A program made the position numbers and the translations under genes. A stretch of 50,044 nt of DNA from Thermoleophilia bacterium UBA6103 (GTDB lineage: Bacteria; Actinomycetota; Thermoleophilia; UBA2241). The stretch covers positions 110,202-160,245 of the forward strand of contig DIWP01000019.1 in NCBI GenBank assembly GCA_002423545.1, written 5' to 3'. The notes under the pieces were generated by a model, which did no database searches, was not told the DNA's origin, and was given only the letters and a program-made list of their open reading frames with translations. The first letter of the stretch is position 1, and each line of letters starts with the position of its first letter. Shown here piece after piece: positions 39,792-47,854 of the stretch.

Positions 39792-40946
39792 TCAGAACGG
39801 GTTCCAGATGAAGAACACACCCGCGGTCACGACGATGCCCAGCAGCGCTCCCGCGACGACCTCAAGCGTGCTGTGGATGCCGGCCTGCACGCGGCTCTGG
39901 GCCGTGAGGAACGCCAGGATGAGGGCGATGAACGAGATCGGGATGGCGTAGGCGGTGCGGGTGGCGATGAACGTGACCGCCACCCAGCCGCCGAAGGCCA
40001 CGGCGGCGTGTCCGGACGGCCAGCCGCCGCGCAGAGCCGTCCCGCGGCCGACCGCCGCCTTGAGGACGATGACCAGCAGACCCACGAGAAGCAGCGCCAC
40101 GACCGTGAGGTCGACTTCCGAGACGCGCAGGCGGCGCAGAAAGCTGTACGGGATGTCGACGATGTGGTCGTAGAAGACCAGATAGGCGACGGCGAGTGAG
40201 AACAGCGCCGCCACGAACACGGCGCCGGCGGCCACGTCCTTGGCGATCTTGGCCGCCGGGTGGTGCTCGTCGGTGATCATGTCGACGACGTGCTCGACCG
40301 CCGTGTTGATCATCTCCGTGACGAACACGAAGGTGATCGCCGCGAACACGAGCAGCAGCTCCACACGGGTGACCGCGAACGCCAGGCTCGCCACGACCAC
40401 GATCACGGCGATGGCGAAATGGATCTGCATGTTGCGCTGGTAGCGCAGCGTCCAGACAAGGCCTTCGATGGCCCAGTTGAAGCTCTGTACGAGGCCCAGG
40501 TGGCGCAGACGACCAAGGCGACCGCGGGCACCCGACCTGTCGCCTCGCCGGCGACCGCGAGCGCCACCCTCGGCAGCGTCACCGTCGGGCTTGCCGGCGC
40601 CGTCGCTGACTCTGCCGGCGGACTCGCCGGTGCCGCCGGTCGGTGCCCCGCCGGTCGGCGACTCGGCGCCGCCGGACGCCCGATCGTCGGCTGTCGCCGC
40701 CTCGCTCGTCACGACCGTGTCACCGGGCGGGCCTTCGTGCCGTGCCGGATCGTCGACCGCCCCGGCAGTGCCGGACCCAGCGCCGGGACGGCCGTCATCC
40801 GACTGTGACGACGCCGCCGGCGCGACCCGGTCGCCGTCCGGCGCACCCTGGGACGCGGCCGGCCAGGCGTCCCGGCGCCGGACCGGCGTGATGCGGGCGC
40901 GGCGGGTGGCGCGCACCGGCGGCAGGCTCTGGGGACCGTCTACCAC
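39792..40946 (-). CDS. DgkA-type undecaprenol kinase fused to PAP2 phosphatase, with long disordered N-terminus
   Basis: A 384-residue membrane protein. Residues 1-140 are Gly/Ala/Pro/Asp/Arg-rich and look disordered. Residues about 145-255 are a DgkA-type kinase (SFNWAIEGLVWTLRYQRNMQIHF, VFVTEMINTAVEHVVD with the metal Glu residues, HHPAAKIAKDVAAGAV). Residues about 260-384 are a PAP2 domain with GGWPSGHAAV (motif 2) and SRVQAGIHSTLEV (motif 3, Glu in place of the usual Asp); motif 1 KxxxxxxRP is degraded. Both activities act on polyprenyl or diacylglycerol lipids, so this may phosphorylate undecaprenol and remove a phosphate. GTG at 40946 has GGAG 8 nt upstream inside ybeY and overlaps its stop by 7 nt. 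Confidence 0.93.
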   Translation of the reverse strand: MVDGPQSLPPVRATRRARITPVRRRDAWPAASQGAPDGDRVAPAASSQSDDGRPGAGSGTAGAVDDPARHEGPPGDTVVTSEAATADDRASGGAESPTGGAPTGGTGESAGRVSDGAGKPDGDAAEGGARGRRRGDRSGARGRLGRLRHLGLVQSFNWAIEGLVWTLRYQRNMQIHFAIAVIVVVASLAFAVTRVELLLVFAAITFVFVTEMINTAVEHVVDMITDEHHPAAKIAKDVAAGAVFVAALFSLAVAYLVFYDHIVDIPYSFLRRLRVSEVDLTVVALLLVGLLVIVLKAAVGRGTALRGGWPSGHAAVAFGGWVAVTFIATRTAYAIPISFIALILAFLTAQSRVQAGIHSTLEVVAGALLGIVVTAGVFFIWNPF

Positions 40947-41410
40947 AGGCCACTCCAGTCCCAGTCGGCGAGGATCTGCCCCTGCCGCAGCGCCATGTCA
41001 CCGGGATCGTCGTCGTGCTCCCAGCCCAGCAGGTGCAGCAGACCGTGCGTCACCAACAGGGCGAGCTCGAAGGCCGGCGGCGTGCCGTCGGCGGTCGCCT
41101 GCCGTCGCGCCTGGACCGGGCAGACGACGACGTCGCCCAGCAGCCGCGGCACGCCCGCGGGCACAGGATCTCCGGGCTCCTCGAGCGGGAACGACAGCAC
41201 GTCGGTGACGCCGTGCACGCCACGGTAGTCGGCGTTGAGCGCCGCCATGCGACGTTCGCCGACCAGGTGCAGGCCGACCTCGGCCTGCAGCACACCTTCG
41301 GCGGCCAGCACAGAGCGCACCAGCGTTCGCAGCCGTTCGTGGTCGGCGCCGGCCCGGGTGGCGTCGGTCAGCTCGACGACGATCGCCTCTGTGCCTTCGT
41401 GTCCGTCCAC
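40940..41410 (-). CDS. ybeY: Endoribonuclease YbeY (rRNA maturation)
   Basis: Zinc-dependent RNase for 16S rRNA 3'-end maturation and ribosome quality control, 156 residues. The zinc motif HGLLHLLGWEHDDD (HxxxHxxxxxH) is complete, and NADYRGVHGVTDVLSFPLEEP is the typical substrate-groove segment. GTG at 41410 is 1 nt after the phoH stop, with GGGGTGA as a possible ribosome site. It lies in the conserved order phoH - ybeY - dgkA - cdd - era. Confidence 0.96.
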   Translation of the reverse strand: MDGHEGTEAIVVELTDATRAGADHERLRTLVRSVLAAEGVLQAEVGLHLVGERRMAALNADYRGVHGVTDVLSFPLEEPGDPVPAGVPRLLGDVVVCPVQARRQATADGTPPAFELALLVTHGLLHLLGWEHDDDPGDMALRQGQILADWDWSGLW

Positions 41411-41411
41411 G

Positions 41412-42431
41412 TCACCCCGTTCCCCGCCGATCGCGCCGGCCCTCCTCCTCGAGCCCCTGCTCGACCTGCAGCCGATCGCTGTGATCCTTGTAGGCAGCGA
41501 CGATACGCTGCACCAGCTTGTGCCGCACCACGTCGTGGTGATCGAAGCACACGAACGAGATGTCTTTGATATCGGCCAGCACGTCACCGACCGTGACCAG
41601 CCCCGATCGGCGGCCGCCGGGAAGGTCGATCTGGGTCACGTCGCCGGTGACGACCATGGTGCTGCCGAAGCCCAGCCGCGTGAGGAACATCTTCATCTGC
41701 TCGGGGGTGGTGTTCTGCGCCTCATCGAGGATGATGAACGAATCGTTGAGCGTGCGGCCGCGCATGAACGCCAGCGGCGCCACCTCGATCTCGCCCTTCT
41801 CCATCAGCATGCTGAGCTTCTCGCCGTCGATCATGTCGTAGAGGGCGTCGAAGAGCGGCCGGAAGTACGGGTCGACCTTCTCGAGCACGCTGCCGGGCAG
41901 GAAGCCGAGGCTCTCGCCGGCCTCCACCGCGGGCCGGGTGAGGATGATGCGGCCGACCTTCTTCGATGTCAGGGCGGCCACGGCCATCGCCGTGGCCAGA
42001 TAGGTCTTGCCGGTGCCGGCCGGCCCGATGCCGAACGTGATCGTGTTGCGCCGGATGGCGTCGACGTACGCCTTCTGGTTCATGGTCCGGGGACCGATCT
42101 GGCGACCACGGTGCGTCCAGACCACGTCGCCGTAGACCTCGCTCGGCCGTCCATTGGTGCTCACGGCGATCTCCATGAGCGACTCGACCATGGCCGGATC
42201 GAGCGGCCGGCCGGAGCGGATGATGGTGAGCAGCTCACCGACCGCGGCCGCCGCCTTGCGGACCGCCGCCTCGCCGCCGTCGAGGCTGAGCTGCGTGCCG
42301 CGCAACGTGACACGGCAGGAGAACGCCTGTTCCAGCAGCTTGAGATGCGCGTCGTGGTCGCCGGCCAGCGCCAGCGCCGTGGCGTTGTCTTCAAGGTCGA
42401 CGGTGCGCTTGATCCGAGACGGCTTGGCCAT
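41412..42431 (-). CDS. phoH: PhoH-family ATPase (PhoH-like/YbeZ)
   Basis: RNA-helicase-like P-loop ATPase of the PhoH/YbeZ family, 339 residues, which works with YbeY in rRNA processing. Walker A is GIGPAGTGKTYLA, Walker B is SFIILDEAQNTTPEQMK, and TRLGFGSTMVVTGDVTQIDLPGG carries the next helicase-like motif. The N-terminal 110 residues form the usual KH-like lead-in. The C terminus is a short acidic/basic tail. It starts 19 bp after the YqeY-like gene and is followed at once by ybeY. Confidence 0.96.
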   Translation of the reverse strand: MAKPSRIKRTVDLEDNATALALAGDHDAHLKLLEQAFSCRVTLRGTQLSLDGGEAAVRKAAAAVGELLTIIRSGRPLDPAMVESLMEIAVSTNGRPSEVYGDVVWTHRGRQIGPRTMNQKAYVDAIRRNTITFGIGPAGTGKTYLATAMAVAALTSKKVGRIILTRPAVEAGESLGFLPGSVLEKVDPYFRPLFDALYDMIDGEKLSMLMEKGEIEVAPLAFMRGRTLNDSFIILDEAQNTTPEQMKMFLTRLGFGSTMVVTGDVTQIDLPGGRRSGLVTVGDVLADIKDISFVCFDHHDVVRHKLVQRIVAAYKDHSDRLQVEQGLEEEGRRDRRGTG

Positions 42432-42450
42432 GCCCGTTCAGATCCCCATG

Positions 42451-42912
42451 TCAGCTGCTCAGACGGGCGCGGACCGCCTCACTGACCGCGCGCCCGTCGG
42501 CCCGCCCGGCGACCTGCGGCATCAACAGCGCCATCACCTTGCCCATCTCGCGCGGCGAGGTGGCGCCCGCGGCGGCGACCGCCTCATCGACCAGGACGGT
42601 CAGCTCGTCGTCGCTGAGCCCGGCCGGCATGTACGCCTCCAGGGCTTCCAGCTCGAAGCACTCCTGGTCGGCAAGGTCGTCGCGTCCGGCCGCCTCGTAC
42701 GTCTCCAGCGACTCCTGCCGGCGCTTGCGCTCGCGACTCAGCACGGCCAGCTCATCGGCTTCGCTGGGGTCCTTGCGCGCGTCGATACGCTCCTTCTTGA
42801 GAGCCGCCACGTACAGCCGCAACGCGCCGACCAGCCGTTTGTCTCCCGCCTTGAGCGCCGCCAGGCTGTCGGCCTTGATGCGACTCTCGACGGCTCCCTC
42901 TACCCGTGTCAT
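42451..42912 (-). CDS. GatB/YqeY domain protein
   Basis: A 153-residue protein of the YqeY family, related to the tail domain of the GatB amidotransferase subunit, which binds tRNA. Matching segments are SRIKADSLAALKAGDKRLVGALRLYVAALK, RRQESLETYEAAGRDDLADQE and MGKVMALLMPQVAGRADGRAVSEAVRARL. The exact function is unknown; the context next to a tRNA-modifying enzyme and ribosome factors fits a translation role. ATG at 42912 follows GGAAGGG. A 180-bp gap with an 11-G run separates it from the mtaB-like gene. Confidence 0.93.
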   Translation of the reverse strand: MTRVEGAVESRIKADSLAALKAGDKRLVGALRLYVAALKKERIDARKDPSEADELAVLSRERKRRQESLETYEAAGRDDLADQECFELEALEAYMPAGLSDDELTVLVDEAVAAAGATSPREMGKVMALLMPQVAGRADGRAVSEAVRARLSS

Positions 42913-43056
42913 CAGTCCGCCCTTCCATCTGCCCATCCGCTCCGCACGGCGGCGTCCCCATGCGCTGTACCGGTCCTCGCAGCCGTGCGTCCGTTCCTGA
43001 GCGTCGTCTGTCCACCATCGGAACGCCGTCGGCCTGCGCCTGCCGTCCGCCCGTCA

Positions 43057-43067
43057 GGGGGGGGGGG
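43057..43067. repeat. Homopolymer run of 11 G
   Basis: Eleven consecutive G on the plus strand (C on the coding strand) in the 180-bp gap between the YqeY-like start at 42912 and the MtaB-like stop at 43093. It is the longest homopolymer I noticed in the window. Confidence 0.95.
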
Positions 43068-43092
43068 CGCCCGCGAGGGCCGCTGCCACCTG

Positions 43093-44508
43093 TCAGGATG
43101 GACCTCCGGAGGGCGTCGTGGCAACCTCGCAGATCAGCTCGCCGTCCGCGGCCCGCCTGGCCGTCGCACCGACGATGGTACCGCGGCGCGCCGCTCCCTG
43201 AACACGGCAGCGTACGTACTCGGAGCTGTAGCCGCGCCACAAAGCCTCCTGTCGGTCTTCCACGAGCACGTCCAGGCGACGGCCGACAAGGCGCCGGGCG
43301 GCGGCGGCCTGGGCGCCGCGAGCCGCCGTCATGGCTGCGCCACGGCGGCGCCGCAGTTCGGCGGCCGGCAGCGGCGTGAGCGCCGCCGCCGGTGTGCCCG
43401 GGCGCGGCGAAAAGGTGAAGACGTGTACGCGTCCGAACAGGCCGGCGCTCTCCCCGATCGCCGCCAGCGTGCGCTCGAAGGCCTCCCCCGATTCACTCGG
43501 GAACCCGACGATGACGTCTGTGGAGACCATGGCGCCCGGCAGCGCGGCACGGACCAGCGCCAGCTTCTCCAGATACTCCGTGAAGGTGTAGGGCCGCGCC
43601 ATGTCGGCCAGCACCCCGTCGTCGGCCGACTGCAGCGGCAGGTGCAGGTGTCGCGCCACCAGCGGGTGGGCCAGCGCTCTCAAGAGACGGTCGTCGACGT
43701 GCTGCGGCTCCAGCGACGACAGCCGCAGGCGCTCCAGACCGGGCAGCTCGACCAGCCGCTCGATGAGGCCGGCCAGATCGACCGGCGCCATGCCGGCGAT
43801 CGACGCCTCACGCCTGGAGGCAGTGGTGCCGGGCGGCGGGGCTGCATCGGCGCGGCCGCTCTCGCCGGCGTAGAGGCCGAGGTTGATGCCGCTCACGACC
43901 ACCTCGCCGCAGCCGCTCTGCAGAGCCTGCGCTGCGGCGCGTTCGGCGGCGTCGGGCGGCAGGCTCCAGGGAGCGCCGCGCACCAGCCGCACGGCGCAGT
44001 AGCTGCAGGCCGACGTGCAGCCGTCCTGCACCTTGAGCACGGCTCGCGTGCGGGCGCCGGCCACGCGGCCGCCGACCGCCTCGCCGTACCCGCCGCCATC
44101 CGGGCTCGCCAGCGCGGCATGAGGTGCCTCTCTGACCGCATGGTCACGCCCGGTCGACGCATCCCCGGCCTCAGCGTCCTGCGCGGTGTGTATCAGTCCG
44201 TCGACCGCAGCGCCGACCTGGGAGCGCTGGACCACGGCCGTCCCCGGCTCCGCGAACTGCTCCGGGCGGTAGACGACGGCGCAGCCGGTGACGACCACCG
44301 GCAACCCCCGTGCCCGCAGCCGGCGGACGCGCTGACGGGAGCTGCGCTCGGCCTCGCCGGTCACGCAGCAGGTGGTGATGACGGCGACGTCGGCTTCGGC
44401 GACCGAGGCAGCCGGCCGGTGTCCGTCGTCGACCAGTCGTGCGAGCGTCGCTTCCACGTCGGCGCGGCTGACCTTGCACCCCACCGATTCGATCCAGACC
44501 CGCGCCAT
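43093..44508 (-). CDS. mtaB: MtaB-like tRNA methylthiotransferase (radical SAM)
   Basis: Radical SAM methylthiotransferase, 471 residues, of the MiaB/MtaB family; MtaB adds a methylthio group to t6A37 in tRNAs. N-terminal UPF0004 cluster Cys are in ESVGCKVS, TTCCVTGEAE and VTGCAV; the radical SAM CxxxCxxC is DGCTSACSYCAVRLVRG; the C-terminal end is a TRAM-like domain (about 400-470, RRLDVLVEDRQEALWRGYSSEYVRC). The shortened N-terminal segment and the dnaJ-prmA-mtaB order favour MtaB over MiaB. A Gly/Pro/Ala-rich insert lies near residue 225-245. ATG at 44508 overlaps the prmA stop by one base (TGATG). Confidence 0.92.
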   Translation of the reverse strand: MARVWIESVGCKVSRADVEATLARLVDDGHRPAASVAEADVAVITTCCVTGEAERSSRQRVRRLRARGLPVVVTGCAVVYRPEQFAEPGTAVVQRSQVGAAVDGLIHTAQDAEAGDASTGRDHAVREAPHAALASPDGGGYGEAVGGRVAGARTRAVLKVQDGCTSACSYCAVRLVRGAPWSLPPDAAERAAAQALQSGCGEVVVSGINLGLYAGESGRADAAPPPGTTASRREASIAGMAPVDLAGLIERLVELPGLERLRLSSLEPQHVDDRLLRALAHPLVARHLHLPLQSADDGVLADMARPYTFTEYLEKLALVRAALPGAMVSTDVIVGFPSESGEAFERTLAAIGESAGLFGRVHVFTFSPRPGTPAAALTPLPAAELRRRRGAAMTAARGAQAAAARRLVGRRLDVLVEDRQEALWRGYSSEYVRCRVQGAARRGTIVGATARRAADGELICEVATTPSGGPS

Positions 44509-45569
44509 CAGCCACCGGCCTCCGCAGCGCCACCGGCTGCCGCCGGCGGCGCGCGCCGGAGGCGCAGATGCAGCGCCGTCCACTCGCCCTCCTCGAGGCG
44601 CGCCACCACGTCGTACCGCGGCCACGCGGCCAGAGCCTCCGGGACCTGATACCGCAGCAGACCGGCGAGGATCACGTCGCGGGGAGCCGCCGGGACCCCG
44701 ACCGGCGATCCTGCCGCCGCCGCCAGCGCCGGATCCGGAGCCTCGGCCGGCGCGGCCCCTCCCCGCCCGCTCACCGTCGCCACCAGCCGGCCCAGCGCCA
44801 CGACCGGTCCCAGCGCCACGTTGGCCACGATCACCTCGGCCGCTTCCGGCCACCGATCCCCGACGGCCGCATCGCCACAGCGCAGGTCGAAACGGACCCC
44901 GTTGAGGAGCGCGTTGGCCGCCGCCGCGGAGACCGCGAGCTCGTCGATGTCCACGGCCTCCACCGGCCCAAACCCCAGGCGCACGGCAGCGATGGACAGC
45001 ACGCCGCTGCCGCAGCCAACGTCCAGCAGACGACCCGTCCGCACGTGCTGCAGCAGCTCGAGGCACTGCCGTGTGGTCGCGTGACCCCCGGTGCCGAACG
45101 CCATGCCGACATCGATCACCACGTCGAGCAGCTCGGGATCGGGCGCAGCCCACGGCGGCCGCACGAGGACGCGGCCCACGCGCACCGGGTGGTGGAAGTC
45201 GCGCCAGCGCGTCTCCCACCCCGAGGCTTCGGGCGTCGCCGTCAGGTCTCCGAGCGCTTGCAGCTCCCCGATCGCCTCCTCGACCGACGCATCGGCCGCA
45301 CACGCCGCCGGCAGCCAGAACAACAGACAGCGGTCGTCCCCCTCCTCTTCCTCCTGCCAGCCGGGGAGCGGCAGGCCGGCGAGGAGGCGGACGGCGGCGG
45401 CGCAGGCATCGCCGGAGACCGTCGGGACACGCGGACCCCGGTCGACCGCGGCGCCGCCGACGCAGGCATCGCCGCCACAGGCCGCCGCGCGGTCGGCGGC
45501 CACGGAGGCCGCCGCGTGCTCAGGCACAGGCAGCCGGAGACAGAAGCGGATGTAGGGGGGCGAGCTCAC
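44508..45569 (-). CDS. prmA: Ribosomal protein L11 methyltransferase
   Basis: SAM-dependent enzyme that trimethylates ribosomal protein L11, 353 residues. The C-terminal catalytic domain shows FGTGGHATTRQCLELL, LLDVGCGSGVLSIAAVRLG (motif I) and VIVANVALGPVVAL (motif IV, normally NILA-like). The N-terminal substrate domain is longer and less regular than usual, with Ala/Gly/Cys-rich stretches (CGGDACVGGAA), and an Ala/Pro insert lies after the catalytic loop. The neighbours dnaJ and mtaB support the call. Start at 45569 lies 13 bp past the dnaJ stop. Confidence 0.93.
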   Translation of the reverse strand: MSSPPYIRFCLRLPVPEHAAASVAADRAAACGGDACVGGAAVDRGPRVPTVSGDACAAAVRLLAGLPLPGWQEEEEGDDRCLLFWLPAACAADASVEEAIGELQALGDLTATPEASGWETRWRDFHHPVRVGRVLVRPPWAAPDPELLDVVIDVGMAFGTGGHATTRQCLELLQHVRTGRLLDVGCGSGVLSIAAVRLGFGPVEAVDIDELAVSAAAANALLNGVRFDLRCGDAAVGDRWPEAAEVIVANVALGPVVALGRLVATVSGRGGAAPAEAPDPALAAAAGSPVGVPAAPRDVILAGLLRYQVPEALAAWPRYDVVARLEEGEWTALHLRLRRAPPAAAGGAAEAGG

Positions 45570-45582
45570 CGGCCGCCTGGGA

Positions 45583-46737
45583 TCACGACCGGAACGCCGC
45601 CCGGACGCGGTCGAAGAAGCCGTCCTCGGGCTGATAGTTCTCCTCGCTGGTGAGCTGCGCGAAACGCTCCAGCAGCTCGCGCTGCTCGCGGTCGAGATGA
45701 CGCGGCACGACGACGTTGATCACCACTTTGAGGGCGCCGCGGCCGCGGCCACGCAAGGCGGGCACGCCACGACCGCGGAAGACACGCGTGTCTCCCGGCT
45801 GCGTCCCCGGCGAGAGCTTGAGCTCGATCGGCTCGCCGTCGATGGTCGGGACCTCGACGGTCTCGCCGAGCGCCGCCTGCACCATCGTGAGGTCGATGCT
45901 GTGGATGAGGTCGTGGCCGTCGCGCACGAAGCGGGGATCGGGCTGCACCGTGATCAGCACGTAGAGGTCGCCGGCGCGCCCACCGGGACCCGGTGCGCCG
46001 CCCTCGCCGCCGATGCGCAGGCGCTGCCCGTCGTCGATGCCGGCCGGGATCTCGACGGTCACGTCACGGCTGCCCCGTACGCGCCCGCTGCCGTGACACT
46101 CGTCGCACGGCTCGGCGACGACCGTGCCACGGCCGGCGCACGCGTCGCAGGTGCCCGTCTGGATGAACTGCCCGAAGCCGCCCATGCTCGAGACGCGGCG
46201 GATGCGGCCGCTGCCGCCGCACTGCGTGCATGGAGTGCGCTCGGTGCCGGGTGCGGCGCCGCTGCCCTGGCAACGCTCGCAGACCAGCGGCGCCTCGACA
46301 GAGACGGTGCGCGTGACGCCGAAGGCGGCCTCCTCGAGCGTGATCTCGACGGCCACGGCGACGTCGTCGCCGGGCTCGCTGGCCGTCCCGGCCGCTCCCC
46401 AGCTGCCGCCGGCCGCCTGACGCAGCACGTCGCCGAACGCGCCGCCGCCGAAGAACACACTGAACAGATCGTCGAACGGCATGTGCTCGAAGTCGGTGAG
46501 CGGGCGGCCGCGCAGGCCGTCGAAGCCGTAGCGGTCGTACGCCGCCCGCGAATCGGGCGAACTGAGCACCTCGTAAGCCTCGGCCAGCTCCTTGAAGCGG
46601 CTCTCGGCCTCCGGGTCGTGCTGGTTGACATCGGGATGATGGTCGCGGGCCAGCTTGCGAAAGGCCCGCTTGATGTCTGCCTGTTCGGCGTCGCGAGCGA
46701 CGCCCAGCACCTCGTAGTAGTCGCGCTTGTCGGTCAT
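45583..46737 (-). CDS. dnaJ: Chaperone DnaJ
   Basis: Hsp40 co-chaperone of DnaK, 384 residues, class A. The J domain is residues 5-70 with the HPD in RDHHPDVNQ. A Gly/Phe region follows (VFFGGGAFGDVL). Four zinc CxxCxGxG repeats are all present: CERCQGSG, CTQCGGSG, CDACAGRG and CDECHGSG. The C-terminal substrate domains end in FFDRVRAAF. It starts 8 bp after the hrcA stop, so both are one operon. No dnaK or grpE is in the window. Confidence 0.97.
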   Translation of the reverse strand: MTDKRDYYEVLGVARDAEQADIKRAFRKLARDHHPDVNQHDPEAESRFKELAEAYEVLSSPDSRAAYDRYGFDGLRGRPLTDFEHMPFDDLFSVFFGGGAFGDVLRQAAGGSWGAAGTASEPGDDVAVAVEITLEEAAFGVTRTVSVEAPLVCERCQGSGAAPGTERTPCTQCGGSGRIRRVSSMGGFGQFIQTGTCDACAGRGTVVAEPCDECHGSGRVRGSRDVTVEIPAGIDDGQRLRIGGEGGAPGPGGRAGDLYVLITVQPDPRFVRDGHDLIHSIDLTMVQAALGETVEVPTIDGEPIELKLSPGTQPGDTRVFRGRGVPALRGRGRGALKVVINVVVPRHLDREQRELLERFAQLTSEENYQPEDGFFDRVRAAFRS

Positions 46738-46744
46738 CGGCGTC

Positions 46745-47761
46745 TCACCAGAGCTCTTCGATCAGCGAGCTCAGATCGTCGGCGGAGGCCCGCACGGCGC
46801 CGATCACGCGCTGGTAGTCCATGCGCGTGGGTCCCAGCACGCTGACGGTACCGATGTTGCGGTTGGCGAACCCGTAGTTGGCCGCCACCAGGGCGCACGT
46901 CTGCAGCGACGGCCGGCTCATCTCGTGGCCGATGCGCAGGTAGACACCGTCCTGATGAAGGGCATCGTAGAGGAGCTCGAGCAGGTTGAAGCGCTCCTCC
47001 AGCAGGTCCACCAGCTCGTCGAGGTGCGGAGCTCCCTGGGCGCTGAGCGTCTCCAGGAAGCGTGAGGTGCCGCCCATGTGGACCGTCTCAGGGTCGAGCA
47101 TCCCGGCCGGGTCGAAGGCGGGCCGGATGGCGGCCAGGAACTCGCGCTCGCTGTCGCCCAGATCGGGGCTGGTGAAGATGCTCTCCACGACCCGGGTCCC
47201 CAGGCGCTGACCGGTGAGCCGTTCATTCAGATACGCGCGCATGGCGTCGGCGAGCCCCTCATCGACCGGCCGGGCGAAGCGGAACACCCGCTTGGCGACG
47301 CGCCCCGTGCTGACGATGACCACGACCATGATGAGGTGCGGCTGCAGCGCCAGCACCTCGACGTGGCGGACGGTGGCGAAGGTCAGCGACGGTGTGGAGA
47401 CTATCGCCAGCAGCTCGGTCACGCGGCTGAGAGCATCGGCGGTCTCGCGCAGCGCTTCGTCGAGCTCGCCGACCTCGCGCTCATCGGTGGGCGCCGGGGC
47501 GACGTCCTGACGACGCTCGCGCACGAGGGCATCGACGTAATGCCGGTACCCGTCGTCGGTGGGCACGCGTCCGGCCGAGGTGTGCGGATGTGCCAGCAGG
47601 CCCTCGTCCTCAAGCACCGCCAGTTCGTTGCGGATGGTCGACGGCGCGACGCCGAGATGGCGCGTCTGGCTGAGACGGCGCGACCCGACCGGCGCTCCCG
47701 AGGCGATGTACTCCTCGACGACCGAGCGCAGGATCGATTCCTGTCGTGGCTTCAGGGCCAT
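46745..47761 (-). CDS. hrcA: Heat-inducible transcription repressor HrcA
   Basis: Repressor of class I heat-shock genes that binds CIRCE elements, 338 residues. The N-terminal winged helix is LRSVVEEYIASGAPVGSRRLSQ with PSTIRNELAVLEDEGLL and the conserved TSAGRVPTDDGYRHYVD. The GAF-like core follows (about 100-300), ending FANRNIGTVSVLGPTRMDYQRVIGAV. No CIRCE inverted repeat (TTAGCACTC-N9-GAGTGCTAA) is visible in the 93 bp upstream or elsewhere in the window, so its targets lie elsewhere or the local operon is controlled otherwise. It lies between hemW and dnaJ. Confidence 0.96.
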   Translation of the reverse strand: MALKPRQESILRSVVEEYIASGAPVGSRRLSQTRHLGVAPSTIRNELAVLEDEGLLAHPHTSAGRVPTDDGYRHYVDALVRERRQDVAPAPTDEREVGELDEALRETADALSRVTELLAIVSTPSLTFATVRHVEVLALQPHLIMVVVIVSTGRVAKRVFRFARPVDEGLADAMRAYLNERLTGQRLGTRVVESIFTSPDLGDSEREFLAAIRPAFDPAGMLDPETVHMGGTSRFLETLSAQGAPHLDELVDLLEERFNLLELLYDALHQDGVYLRIGHEMSRPSLQTCALVAANYGFANRNIGTVSVLGPTRMDYQRVIGAVRASADDLSSLIEELW

Positions 47762-47854
47762 GCTGCTACCTCTGGTCGCGATGCGATGACACGCTCGCGA
47801 CGCCGCTCGCCGGCATTCACAGGAGGGGCGGGGACCATGGTCTGCCGCGACACG

